From: Legionella genomosp. 1
Lineage (GTDB): Bacteria > Pseudomonadota > Gammaproteobacteria > Legionellales > Legionellaceae
Length of the DNA stretch: 9,615 bases
Reading direction: 5' to 3'
Assembly (NCBI GenBank): GCA_945862275.1
Contig: CAMAYA010000031.1
Coordinates: forward strand, 1-9,615
Every line of letters starts with the position of its first letter. Position 1 is the stretch's first letter. The position numbers and the translations under genes are program-made. The notes under the pieces are model-generated. The model was not told the origin of the DNA. It worked only from the letters and a program-made list of their open reading frames with translations, and ran no database searches. Below, in pieces: positions 1-6,579 of this stretch.

Positions 1-90
1 GTCTGCAAAATAGGCAATACGGTTAAGATTCAAGAATCCAGGCCCATGTCGAAGATGAAAAGCTGGGTTTTAGTGGAAGTAATTGCTTAA
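1..90 (+). CDS. rpsQ: 30S ribosomal protein S17, 3' end only (partial at left edge)
   Basis: The window opens inside a frame that encodes the last 29 residues of S17, a primary 16S rRNA-binding protein of the small subunit. The visible tail contains ESRPMSKMKSWVLVE, matching the ECRPLSKTKSWTLV segment of the E. coli protein, followed by a TAA stop. The start and most of the OB-fold lie left of the window. It is the last gene of the S10 operon and is followed directly by the spc promoter region and rplN, the usual enterobacterial and legionellal order. Only the C-terminal end can be judged, but the identity is secure from sequence and context together. Confidence 0.93.
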   Translation, partial: VCKIGNTVKIQESRPMSKMKSWVLVEVIA

Positions 91-125
91 TTTCACTGTT
101 AATACTATTAAAATACTAAGAGGCC

Positions 126-134
126 TGATATAAT
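126..134 (+). promoter_or_regulatory. Candidate spc operon promoter (extended -10)
   Basis: The gap between rpsQ and rplN contains TGATATAAT, a perfect extended -10 element (TGnTATAAT). No good -35 box lies 15-18 bases upstream; the bases there are TATTAA/ATTAAA. An extended -10 can compensate for this. The predicted start is near 141, giving a leader of about 35 bases before rplN. E. coli places its spc promoter in the same gap. The motif is seen directly; its use is inferred. Confidence 0.6.
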
Positions 135-175
135 CAGCAGCCTTTTTCTGGTCGAATTTAGAGCTGGGGAATATT

Positions 176-541
176 ATGATACAAATGCAGACTGTGCTTG
201 ATGTTGCAGATAATAGCGGAGCACGTAGAGTGATGTGTATCAAGGTGCTTGGCGGTTCACACAGACGTTATGCCCGTGTAGGTGATGTGATTAAAGTAAG
301 CATTAAAGATGCGATCCCACGTAGCAAGGTCAAAAAAGGCTCTGTTATGAATGCTGTTGTTGTTCGTACAGCACAAGGTGTCCGTCGTGATGATGGCTCG
401 CTCATTCGCTTTGATGGAAATGCAGCGGTGCTTTTAAATAATCAACATGAACCTATTGGTACTCGGATTTTTGGACCTGTAACTCGCGAATTAAGAGAAC
501 GATTTATGAAAATCATTTCTCTTGCTGCTGAAGTATTGTGA
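176..541 (+). CDS. rplN: 50S ribosomal protein L14
   Basis: L14 binds 23S rRNA at the subunit interface, forms bridges to 16S rRNA and lies beside L19; the ribosome silencing factor RsfS docks on it in other bacteria. The 121-residue product is within two residues of the E. coli length and is full length from MIQMQT to the LAAEVL end. Family-conserved stretches are the N-terminal VADNSGARRVMCIKVLG and the RRDDGSLIRFDGNAAVLLN segment from about residue 70. ATG 176 is preceded by GGGGA at 166-170, a good ribosome binding site. It is the first gene of the spc operon, 35 bases behind the likely transcription start. Nothing in it departs from the family. Confidence 0.99.
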   Translation: MIQMQTVLDVADNSGARRVMCIKVLGGSHRRYARVGDVIKVSIKDAIPRSKVKKGSVMNAVVVRTAQGVRRDDGSLIRFDGNAAVLLNNQHEPIGTRIFGPVTRELRERFMKIISLAAEVL

Positions 542-553
542 GAAGGACAAATT

Positions 554-880
554 ATGAAACGTATTAAGAGAGAAGATACTGTTGTTGTCATGACTGGTAA
601 AAGTACAGGGCACATCGGTAAGGTATTGCGAGTAATTGGAGAGAAGGTTGTTGTTGAAGGTGCTAATCTTATTAAAAAGCACGTAAAGCCCAACCCTCAA
701 TTAGAGCAAAAAGGTGGAGTTATCACCAAAGAAGCTCCTTTGAATGTTTCGAACATTGCTCTTTATAATCCGTTGACAAAAAAAGCGGATAAAGTTGGTT
801 TTAGGTATCTTGAAAAAGATGGAGTTATGCATAAGGTAAGATACTTCAAATCAAATAATGAAGTAGTTGACCTTGTTTAA
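554..880 (+). CDS. rplX: 50S ribosomal protein L24
   Basis: L24 is an assembly-initiator protein that binds the 5' domain of 23S rRNA near the exit tunnel. The 108-residue product starts MKRIKREDTVVVMTGKSTGH; a KOW motif occupies about residues 4-31, with the typical GK..GHIGKVLRV pattern. The central VEGANLIKKHVKPNPQ and GGVITKEAPLNVSNIAL segments are characteristic of bacterial L24. AAGGA at 543-547 precedes the ATG by six bases, and the gene follows rplN by 12 bases. Length and ends are normal. In E. coli, S8 represses the operon by binding mRNA near the start of the next gene, rplE; I could not draw a convincing S8-site fold at this junction by eye. Confidence 0.99.
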   Translation: MKRIKREDTVVVMTGKSTGHIGKVLRVIGEKVVVEGANLIKKHVKPNPQLEQKGGVITKEAPLNVSNIALYNPLTKKADKVGFRYLEKDGVMHKVRYFKSNNEVVDLV

Positions 881-893
881 TTAGGTGATTGAA

Positions 894-1445
894 ATGGCTA
901 GACTCAAGCAATTTTATAAAGATAATATTGTTGACATGATGATGAAGAAATTTGGTTACACCAGCATTATGCAGGTGCCAAAAATTCAAAAAATCACTCT
1001 CAACATGGGTGTTGGTGAAGCAGTTGGTGATAAAAAAGTCATGAATTTTGCAGTTGATGACATGACAAGGATCTCAGGGCAAAAGCCTGTTGTAACCTTG
1101 GCAAAAAAATCCCTGGCAGGTTTTAAAATTCGTGAAGGTTGGCCGATTGGTTGTAAGGTTACGTTGCGAAGTGCGCGTATGTATGAATTCCTTGACAGGC
1201 TCATTACCATTACGCTTCCACGTGTGCGAGATTTTCGTGGTTTAAATCCGAAATCTTTTGACGGTACTGGCAATTACAGCATGGGCATTCAAGAACAAAT
1301 CGTTTTTCCTGAAATTGATTTTGACAAAATTGATGGGATACGAGGAATGGATATTTGCATTACAACGAGCGCCAAAACAAATGAGGAAGCAAAAGCTTTA
1401 TTAGAAGCCTTTAACCTTCCGTTGAAAGATAGAGACAGAAAATAA
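894..1445 (+). CDS. rplE: 50S ribosomal protein L5
   Basis: L5 binds 5S rRNA and anchors it in the central protuberance, contacting the P-site tRNA. The product is 183 residues (E. coli 179). Diagnostic stretches are MQVPKIQKITLNMGVGEA, KKSLAGFKIREGWPIGCKVTLR and GNYSMG at about residue 126 followed by QEQIVFPEIDFD. An in-frame GTG at 885 would add three residues, but it lies inside the AGGTG (883-887) ribosome binding site of ATG 894. The ATG also gives the family-typical N-terminus MARLKQFYKD, so 894 is chosen. Only 13 bases separate it from rplX. C-terminal residues after LLEAFNLPLK are slightly extended and rich in charge. Confidence 0.98.
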   Translation: MARLKQFYKDNIVDMMMKKFGYTSIMQVPKIQKITLNMGVGEAVGDKKVMNFAVDDMTRISGQKPVVTLAKKSLAGFKIREGWPIGCKVTLRSARMYEFLDRLITITLPRVRDFRGLNPKSFDGTGNYSMGIQEQIVFPEIDFDKIDGIRGMDICITTSAKTNEEAKALLEAFNLPLKDRDRK

Positions 1446-1458
1446 GAAGGGTATCACT

Positions 1459-1761
1459 GTGGCTAAAAAATCGATGTGTGAACGTGAACAAAAAAAAGGA
1501 CTTCTTGTTGAAAAACATAGAATTCCTAGGCTTGAATTGAAGCAGATCATAAAATCTTCGACTGATCCTGATGAAATTCGGGCGGCTCAAGATAAATTAC
1601 ACAAACTGCCGCTGAATTCAAATCCTGTTCGACATACCACTCGCTGTCAGCAGTGTGGTCGAGCCCATGCAGTATATCGTAAGTTCGGACTGTGCAGGAT
1701 TTGTTTGCGCCAGCAATTAATGACTGGAAACGTCACGGGCGGCAGAAAATCAAGCTGGTAA
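1459..1761 (+). CDS. rpsN: 30S ribosomal protein S14, long form with intact zinc motif
   Basis: S14 sits in the head of the 30S subunit and helps form the A and P sites. The 100-residue product has the length and both ends of the proteobacterial long form, opening MAKKSMCERE and closing GGRKSSW. It also carries a complete CX2CX12CX2C zinc-ribbon pattern at C63, C66, C79 and C82. The E. coli protein has lost these cysteines. In general C+ S14 is a short, about 61-residue protein and the long form is C-minus. The start is GTG at 1459 with AAGGG at 1447-1451; the following codons give MAKKS as expected. It lies between rplE and rpsH with gaps of 13 and 22 bases. The intact cysteines suggest the protein still binds zinc. 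Confidence 0.98.
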   Translation: MAKKSMCEREQKKGLLVEKHRIPRLELKQIIKSSTDPDEIRAAQDKLHKLPLNSNPVRHTTRCQQCGRAHAVYRKFGLCRICLRQQLMTGNVTGGRKSSW

Positions 1762-1783
1762 TTTATTTCATTGGAGAACGACT

Positions 1784-2179
1784 GTGAGTATGCATGATCC
1801 AGTTGCTGATATGTTGACTAGAATTAGAAACGGGCAGCAAGCGAAACATCAGCAGGTAAAATTAACGTCATCAATTTTAAAAGAAGAAATCGCACGAGTC
1901 CTTAAAGAAGAAGGATATATTGCTGATTTCTCTGTGGTGCCATTAGAAAATAATCTCAAGGCTATGACTGTGAACTTGAAGTATTTTCAAGGTAAGCCTG
2001 TAATAGTGCGGATTAAAAGAATCAGCCGCCCTGGCTTGAGAGTTTACAAATCGGTGAAAGATTTGATTGCGGTTCCTGGTTTCGGGATCTCAATATTGTC
2101 AACCTCCAGAGGCGTCATGACCCATCTTGCCGCGAAAGTGACAGGTGTTGGCGGTGAAGTCATTTGTGAAGTCGCTTAA
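1784..2179 (+). CDS. rpsH: 30S ribosomal protein S8
   Basis: S8 binds helix 21 of the 16S rRNA central domain and is a primary assembly protein. In E. coli it is also the translational repressor of the spc operon. The 131-residue product begins MSMHDPVADMLTRIRNGQ and contains SRPGLRVYK and the C-terminal S106-TSRGVMT block, ending GVGGEVICEVA; all are conserved in the family. The start is GTG at 1784 with GGAG at 1773-1776. An ATG two codons later would drop the conserved MSM opening, so GTG is preferred. It follows rpsN by 22 bases and precedes rplF by 17. The rRNA-binding C-terminal domain is intact, so a repressor role like that of E. coli is possible but not shown. Confidence 0.99.
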   Translation: MSMHDPVADMLTRIRNGQQAKHQQVKLTSSILKEEIARVLKEEGYIADFSVVPLENNLKAMTVNLKYFQGKPVIVRIKRISRPGLRVYKSVKDLIAVPGFGISILSTSRGVMTHLAAKVTGVGGEVICEVA

Positions 2180-2196
2180 TACGAACGAGGATTGAT

Positions 2197-2739
2197 ATGT
2201 CTAGAGTAGCGAAAGCCCCTATAGTATTGCCTGCTAAAGTAGAGCTGACTGTTGGTGTCAATACAGTCACTATCAAGGGGCCACGGGGAACATTAGTACA
2301 ACATTGCAATAAATTGGTCAGCGTAACAATGTCTGACAATGATGCGAACCAAGTTATTTTTAAACCGGCTTCAGATGCCCCCACCGCTTGGGCTCAAGCA
2401 GGTACTGTGCGTGCATTGGTTAATAATATGATTCATGGCGTTACCAATGGTTTCGAACGTACACTTGAGCTGGTCGGGGTGGGTTATCGTGCTGCTGCGA
2501 AAGATAAATCGGTTTCATTGTCCTTAGGTTTTTCTCATCCAATAGAATATAATTTGCCGGAAGGGGTTGTAGCTGAGACACCGAATAACACAACCATTAT
2601 ATTAAGAGGGATCGATAAGCAACGCGTGGGTCAAGTTGCTTCAGAAATCCGAGCATTTAGACCGCCAGAGCCTTATAAAGGCAAGGGCGTCAAATATGCT
2701 GGTGAGCAAATAGTGCGTAAAGAAGCCAAAAAGAAATAG
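2197..2739 (+). CDS. rplF: 50S ribosomal protein L6
   Basis: L6 lies near the factor-binding site and the sarcin-ricin loop of 23S rRNA and is needed for late 50S assembly. The product is 180 residues (E. coli 177) and shows the two repeated alpha/beta domains. Domain one runs from MSRVAKAPIVLP to about residue 80. Domain two carries LELVGVGYRAA and LSLGFSHPIEY and ends with the diagnostic RPPEPYKGKGVKY at 155-167, followed by a lysine-rich KEAKKK tail. ATG 2197 has an ACGAGGA-like binding site just upstream. The next gene's ribosome binding site (AGGGTG, 2738-2743) overlaps this gene's TAG stop, which suggests translational coupling. Confidence 0.99.
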   Translation: MSRVAKAPIVLPAKVELTVGVNTVTIKGPRGTLVQHCNKLVSVTMSDNDANQVIFKPASDAPTAWAQAGTVRALVNNMIHGVTNGFERTLELVGVGYRAAAKDKSVSLSLGFSHPIEYNLPEGVVAETPNNTTIILRGIDKQRVGQVASEIRAFRPPEPYKGKGVKYAGEQIVRKEAKKK

Positions 2740-2749
2740 GGTGTAAATT

Positions 2750-3106
2750 ATGAATAAGCAACAAGCTCGTACACGACGTTCTTTAAAAACAAGACACATT
2801 ATTCGTGCCTCAAAACGACCTAGATTGGTTGTGCATCGTAGTGGGTCGAATATTTATGCGCAAATCATAGTATCCGGTGAAAAGGGCGATGTTGTTTTAG
2901 TCTCTTCATCCACATTGGATACCGTTTTGAAGCCTGCGTTAACTGGAAACAAATCCGAACAAGCCGTTCAGGTTGGGAAATCCATAGCGCTTCGAGCGAA
3001 AGAAAAAAATATTTCCGATGTTGCGTTTGATCGGGCCGGCTATAAATATCATGGTCGAGTCAAGGCGTTGGCGGATGGCGCGCGCGAAGCTGGTTTGAAT
3101 TTTTAA
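2750..3106 (+). CDS. rplR: 50S ribosomal protein L18
   Basis: L18 binds 5S rRNA together with L5 and helps place it in the central protuberance. The 118-residue product has the basic, flexible N-terminus typical of the family (MNKQQARTRRSLKTRHIIR), then the RPRLVVHRSGSNIYAQII strand. The C-terminus is the conserved VAFDRAGYKYHGRVKALADGAREAGLNF end, here split by VKALADGA. Length is one residue from E. coli. ATG 2750 is supported by AGGGTG at 2738-2743, which overlaps the rplF stop. The TAA stop in turn overlaps the AAGGAA binding site of rpsE. Nothing unusual is seen. Confidence 0.99.
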   Translation: MNKQQARTRRSLKTRHIIRASKRPRLVVHRSGSNIYAQIIVSGEKGDVVLVSSSTLDTVLKPALTGNKSEQAVQVGKSIALRAKEKNISDVAFDRAGYKYHGRVKALADGAREAGLNF

Positions 3107-3115
3107 GGAACGGTA

Positions 3116-3625
3116 ATGGCTAAAGTTGATGCAATAAGTACGGACGGCTACCAGGAAAAGCTGGTGTCTGTTAATCGTACTGCAAAAGTAGTAAAAGGTG
3201 GCCGAGTGTTTGGTTTTGCAGTTCTTGTGGTTGTCGGGGATGGCAAAGGTAAAGTTGGTTTTGGTCGTGGTAAAGCACGCGAAGTGCCAATAGCCATTCA
3301 GAAAGCAATGGATCAAGCAAGGAAGAACATGGTGTATGTATCCCTTTCGGGCAGCACTATCCACCATGAAATATCATGGAACTATGGTGCCTCTAAAGTC
3401 TTTATGAAGCCAGCAAGTGCCGGTACTGGAATTATTGCTGGTGGCGCTATGCGTGCTGTGCTTGAAGTCCTTGGCGTTCACGATATTTTAGCTAAAAGCA
3501 TCGGCTCTACGAATCCAAGCAATATTGTTCGTGCTACGATTGGTGCTTTAACAAATATCGGCACGCCTGATTATGTTGCAGCCAAACGTGGTAAATCAGT
3601 TGCTCAAGTTATGGCAGGTCGATAA
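3116..3625 (+). CDS. rpsE: 30S ribosomal protein S5
   Basis: S5 lies on the back of the 30S subunit at the mRNA entry channel, works with S4 and S12 in decoding accuracy and forms part of the spectinomycin site. The 169-residue product has the N-terminal double-stranded-RNA-binding-like fold with VNRTAKVVKGGRVFGF. The KVVKGG loop, where spectinomycin-resistance changes map in E. coli, looks wild type. GDGKGKVGFGRGKAREVP follows, and the C-terminal S5 domain carries GTGIIAGGAMRAVLEVLGVHD and STNPSNIVRAT. AAGGAA at 3105-3110 lies five bases before the ATG. The TAA stop shares its last base with the ATG of rpmD (TAATG), consistent with termination-reinitiation coupling. Confidence 0.99.
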   Translation: MAKVDAISTDGYQEKLVSVNRTAKVVKGGRVFGFAVLVVVGDGKGKVGFGRGKAREVPIAIQKAMDQARKNMVYVSLSGSTIHHEISWNYGASKVFMKPASAGTGIIAGGAMRAVLEVLGVHDILAKSIGSTNPSNIVRATIGALTNIGTPDYVAAKRGKSVAQVMAGR

Positions 3626-3810
3626 TGGAAAACACAATAAAAATCACTTTGGTTAAAAGCCTCATTGGCCGACTGCCTAAGCATAAACTCATCGCCAAGC
3701 AATTGGGATTGACGAAAATGCATAGCTCAGTTGTACATCAAGATATCCGCGCAATTCGTGGATTGATTAATGTTATATATTATCTGGTTGAAGTTGAGGA
3801 GTGTGCATAA
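3625..3810 (+). CDS. rpmD: 50S ribosomal protein L30
   Basis: L30 is a small protein of the large subunit that is absent from some bacteria. The 61-residue product aligns end to end with the 59-residue E. coli protein. It has IKITLVKSLIGRLPKHK at the N-terminus, a central GLTKMHSSVVHQD and IRAIRGLINVIYYLVEVEE near the end. It adds a two-residue tail (CA). Both borders are one-base TAATG overlaps, with rpsE at 3623-3627 and rplO at 3808-3812. The likely binding site, AGGT at 3616-3619, lies inside the end of rpsE. Its position between rpsE and rplO is the standard spc order. Confidence 0.98.
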   Translation: MENTIKITLVKSLIGRLPKHKLIAKQLGLTKMHSSVVHQDIRAIRGLINVIYYLVEVEECA

Positions 3811-4244
3811 TGAATTTAAATACACTTTCCCCTGATGTTGGTTCTAGACCCGCCCGTAAGCGCTTAGGGCGAGGTATTGGGTCAGGTCTTGGTAAAACAA
3901 GTGGTAAAGGTCATAAAGGCCAGAAAGCACGTGCAGGCGGATTTCATAAGATAAACTTTGAAGGCGGCCAGATGCCGATTCAACGTCGACTGCCTAAAAT
4001 GGGATTTAAATCTCGTGTATGCAAGACAGTGGATGAAGTTAATTTAAGTGAATTGGCGAGATTAAAAGACGCTATTATTGACTTGGATGCTTTGAAAGCA
4101 GCGGGCTTAGTAAATAAATCCATCCGTGAAGTGAAGGTCATTCTATCCGGTGAGCTCACAGCGGCAGTGAAGCTGAAGGGTTTGCGAGTAACGAAAGGCG
4201 CGCGTAAAATCATTGAAGATCTCGGCGGAAGCATAGAAGAGTGA
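3810..4244 (+). CDS. rplO: 50S ribosomal protein L15
   Basis: L15 binds domain II/V of 23S rRNA and is a late assembly protein of the 50S core. The product is 144 residues, the same as E. coli. The long extended N-terminus is glycine- and basic-rich (KRLGRGIGSGLGKTSGKGHKG, up to FEGGQMPIQRRLPKMGF). The globular C-terminal domain ends with GLRVTKGARKIIEDLGGSIEE, with only minor changes. An in-frame GTG at 3801 would lengthen it by three residues, but ATG 3810 gives the family start MNLNTLSP. It also has GAGGA at 3796-3800 at proper spacing and forms a TAATG overlap with rpmD, so 3810 is used. Its TGA stop sits three bases before the preferred secY ATG. Confidence 0.98.
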   Translation: MNLNTLSPDVGSRPARKRLGRGIGSGLGKTSGKGHKGQKARAGGFHKINFEGGQMPIQRRLPKMGFKSRVCKTVDEVNLSELARLKDAIIDLDALKAAGLVNKSIREVKVILSGELTAAVKLKGLRVTKGARKIIEDLGGSIEE

Positions 4245-4246
4245 CC

Positions 4247-5575
4247 ATGAAAAACCAGAAAGCAGAATCAAGCCAGTCTCGCGGTGGATTGGCGGAACTA
4301 AAATCGCGGTTATTGTTTGTCATTATTGGTATTTTGGTGTATCGCCTTGGCGCTCATATACCGGTTCCAGGACTTGACCCTCAAAAACTAGCTAATTTTT
4401 TTAGTGAACAGCAAAATACTATATTTGGCTTGTTTAATATGTTTTCTGGTGGAGCGCTGTCAAGAGTAACGGTATTTGCAATTGGAATTATGCCCTATAT
4501 ATCAGCATCCATTATGATCCAAGTGTTTTCTGTGGTCCTTCCTTCTTTAGAGCAGTTAAAAAAGGAAGGGGAGTCTGGACGTCGGAAAATAAATCAATAT
4601 ACACGTTACTTAACGCTGCTGTTGTCTATCTTCCAGTCCTTGGGCATGGCTAGATGGTTAGCAGGTCAGCATATTGCTTTGCAACCTGATTTCGCTTTTT
4701 ATTTTACAGCTGTTGTTACCTTAGTAACCGGGACCATGTTTTTGATGTGGCTGGGGGAACAAATCACTGAGAAAGGCGTTGGCAATGGAATTTCTTTGAT
4801 TATTTTTTCAGGGATTGTTTCTAGCATGCCGAATGCAATTGCATCTGTATTCCAACAGGTACGAGAAGGACAAATGCAGACCTTGACCATGTTGTTGGTT
4901 GCAATGATTGTAGTGGTCGTGACGGGTTTTGTTGTCTTTATGGAGCGTGCTCAGCGTAGGATACGCGTTAATTATGCTCAGAGGACACAGGGGCGCAAGG
5001 TTTATGCGGCGCAAACAAGCCATTTGCCTTTGAAAATTAATATGGCAGGGGTTATTCCGCCTATATTTGCGTCTAGCATTATTCTTTTGCCAGCGACGTT
5101 GGCCCAGTTTTTTGCTCATGGCAAAGGGATGGATTGGTTGGCGGATATAGGTATGGCCCTGTCTCCTGGGCAGCCTTTGTATCTTATCGTGTATGCGGTT
5201 GCCATATTGTTTTTCGCGTTTTTCTATACGGCATTGGTTTTTAATCCGAAGGATACCGCGGACAATTTGAAAAAATCGGGTGCTTATATTCCCGGAATCC
5301 GTCCTGGAGAACAAACGTCTCGTTATATCGATTTGGTGATGACGCGGTTAACCTTGGTCGGTGCAATTTATCTTGTGTTGGTCTGCCTATTGCCTCAAAT
5401 CTTGATGTATACGTGGCATGTACCTTTTTATTTTGGTGGAACTTCGTTGTTGATTATTGTAGTCGTCATTATGGATTTTGTTGCACAAATCCAAGCACAT
5501 TTGATGACGCAGCAATATGATTCATTGATGAAGAAAGCCAATTTTAAAGGCAATAAATTGCCTGGTCTGTTATGA
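4247..5575 (+). CDS. secY: Preprotein translocase channel subunit SecY
   Basis: SecY is the pore of the SecYEG translocon in the inner membrane, used by SecA for export and by SRP-bound ribosomes for membrane insertion. The 442-residue product shows ten hydrophobic segments. The first runs from about residue 22 (LLFVIIGILVYRLGAHIPVPG). The plug region follows (GLFNMFSGGALSRVTVFAIGIMP, abridged in its later part). The TM6-TM7 cytoplasmic loop has RRIRVNYAQRTQGRKVY from about residue 237. The TM8-TM9 loop carries PGIRPGEQT, with its key arginine at about 352 for SecA/ribosome contact. An in-frame GTG at 4241 would overlap the rplO stop and add MTM. ATG 4247 is preferred, although its Shine-Dalgarno match is weak and coupling to rplO is likely. 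Confidence 0.98.
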   Translation: MKNQKAESSQSRGGLAELKSRLLFVIIGILVYRLGAHIPVPGLDPQKLANFFSEQQNTIFGLFNMFSGGALSRVTVFAIGIMPYISASIMIQVFSVVLPSLEQLKKEGESGRRKINQYTRYLTLLLSIFQSLGMARWLAGQHIALQPDFAFYFTAVVTLVTGTMFLMWLGEQITEKGVGNGISLIIFSGIVSSMPNAIASVFQQVREGQMQTLTMLLVAMIVVVVTGFVVFMERAQRRIRVNYAQRTQGRKVYAAQTSHLPLKINMAGVIPPIFASSIILLPATLAQFFAHGKGMDWLADIGMALSPGQPLYLIVYAVAILFFAFFYTALVFNPKDTADNLKKSGAYIPGIRPGEQTSRYIDLVMTRLTLVGAIYLVLVCLLPQILMYTWHVPFYFGGTSLLIIVVVIMDFVAQIQAHLMTQQYDSLMKKANFKGNKLPGLL

Positions 5576-5593
5576 TTATTATTGGAGTTAGTA

Positions 5594-5707
5594 ATGAAAG
5601 TTAGAGCATCAGTAAAGCGCATTTGCAGAAACTGCAAAATTATCAAGCGCAGTGGAATTATACGTGTAATTTGTAAAGATGCGCGGCATAAACAAAGACA
5701 AGGTTAA
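5594..5707 (+). CDS. rpmJ: 50S ribosomal protein L36, zinc-binding form
   Basis: This 37-residue gene encodes L36, the smallest protein of the 50S subunit, bound in domain VI/V of 23S rRNA. The translation starts MKVRASVKRICRNCKIIKRS and ends KDARHKQRQG, matching the usual 37-38-residue family length. The zinc ligands C11, C14, C27 and H32 (CX2CX12CX4H) are all present, so this is the C+ form rather than the cysteine-free paralogue used under zinc limitation. GGAG at 5584-5587 lies six bases before the ATG. It closes the spc operon, 18 bases behind secY, and no terminator is visible between it and the alpha genes, so read-through into rpsM is likely. Confidence 0.97.
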   Translation: MKVRASVKRICRNCKIIKRSGIIRVICKDARHKQRQG

Positions 5708-5714
5708 ATCTTAC

Positions 5715-5743
5715 TTGATTTTAAAGTATGAAAATAGTATTCT
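5715..5743 (+). promoter_or_regulatory. Candidate alpha operon promoter
   Basis: TTGATT (5715-5720) and TATTCT (5738-5743) each match the sigma-70 consensus at four of six bases and are separated by an ideal 17 bases. They lie in the 79-base gap between rpmJ and rpsM, where E. coli also has its alpha promoter. Transcription would begin near 5750, leaving a leader of about 37 bases. The boxes are visible; promoter activity is inferred. Confidence 0.4.
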
Positions 5744-5762
5744 TCTGTCCTTTTCTGGCAGA
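5744..5762 (+). promoter_or_regulatory. Small leader hairpin upstream of rpsM
   Basis: TCTG(T)CC at 5744-5750 pairs with GGCAGA at 5757-5762 around a six-base pyrimidine loop, with one bulged T. E. coli S4 represses this operon through a pseudoknot in the rpsM leader. This hairpin is much smaller and I cannot draw the pseudoknot, so an equivalent role is unproven. If transcription starts near 5750, part of the 5' arm would be missing from the shorter transcript. Confidence 0.2.
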
Positions 5763-5786
5763 GCTACATAACGTTCGGAGAAATTA

Positions 5787-6143
5787 ATGGCTCGTATTGC
5801 AGGTGTTAACATCGCAGATCACAAGCATGTTGTGATTGCGCTTACCTCCATCTACGGAATTGGAAGGTCAACATCAATCAAATTATGTAAACAGGTGGAC
5901 GTTGATCCAGCATCTAAAGTATCTCAGCTTTCTGAGGCACAGCTGGAAATGCTGAGAAATGAAATTACAAAAATGAATGTTGAAGGTGATTTGCGTCGTA
6001 TGGTTACGATGAACATTAAGCGCCTAATGGATCTTGGTTGCTACCGAGGTTTAAGGCATCGTCGTGGCTTGCCTTTGCGTGGACAGCGTACCAAAACTAA
6101 CGCGCGCACACGAAAAGGTCGTCGCAAAGGTACCAATAACTGA
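5787..6143 (+). CDS. rpsM: 30S ribosomal protein S13
   Basis: S13 lies in the 30S head, forms bridges B1a and B1b with 23S rRNA and L5, and its basic tail reaches the P-site tRNA. The 118-residue product has the E. coli length. It starts MARIAGVNIADHKHVVIALT and has the helix-two-turn-helix YGIGRSTS. It ends with the basic GCYRGLRHRRGLPLRGQRT and KTNARTRKGRRKG extension. CGGAG at 5776-5780 gives a good binding site for ATG 5787. It is the first gene of the alpha operon, with a possible promoter in the leader just upstream, and rpsK follows after 21 bases. Confidence 0.99.
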   Translation: MARIAGVNIADHKHVVIALTSIYGIGRSTSIKLCKQVDVDPASKVSQLSEAQLEMLRNEITKMNVEGDLRRMVTMNIKRLMDLGCYRGLRHRRGLPLRGQRTKTNARTRKGRRKGTNN

Positions 6144-6164
6144 TTTTTCATGTAGGATATTGAA

Positions 6165-6563
6165 ATGGCAATAAATAAGGCAAAGCAACAGAAGATCCGA
6201 AAAAAGATTAAGCGCGTTGTATCTGACGGCATTGTACACGTACATGCGTCATTTAATAACACGATTGTTACCTTTACTGATCGGCAAGGCAACGCGCTGT
6301 GCTGGGCAACCTCAGGCGGATCTGGTTTCAGAGGATCACGTAAAAGCACTCCCTATGCGGCCCAAATTGCAACGGAGAAAGCATCTGCAGTTGCAAAAGA
6401 GTATGGGATGAAATCCGTCGCTGTTTTTGTTCATGGACCGGGACCCGGTCGCGAATCAACCATTCGTGAATTGATTTCGCAAGAATTTAAAATTGTGGAA
6501 ATAACTGATGTGACAGGCATACCTCATAATGGTTGCAAGCCCCCGAAAAAACGTCGCGTATAA
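6165..6563 (+). CDS. rpsK: 30S ribosomal protein S11
   Basis: S11 lies on the platform of the 30S subunit, near the E site and the anti-Shine-Dalgarno region. The 132-residue product carries SDGIVHVHASFNNTIVTFTD, GSGFRGSRKSTPYAAQIA and VHGPGPGRESTIRELIS. It ends PHNGCKPPKKRRV; the asparagine in PHNGC is the residue that forms isoaspartate in the E. coli protein. The basic N-terminus (MAINKAKQQKIRKKIKR) is a few residues longer than in E. coli. A cysteine replaces the glycine of the E. coli NALGWAT segment (here NALCWAT). TAGGA at 6153-6157 precedes the ATG by seven bases. It sits in standard order between rpsM and rpsD. Confidence 0.99.
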   Translation: MAINKAKQQKIRKKIKRVVSDGIVHVHASFNNTIVTFTDRQGNALCWATSGGSGFRGSRKSTPYAAQIATEKASAVAKEYGMKSVAVFVHGPGPGRESTIRELISQEFKIVEITDVTGIPHNGCKPPKKRRV

Positions 6564-6579
6564 GATTTAGGAGTATTTC

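Noticed and set aside
885..893. Upstream GTG start for rplE
   Set aside because: The GTG is part of the AGGTG ribosome binding site of ATG 894, and the family N-terminus begins at the ATG.
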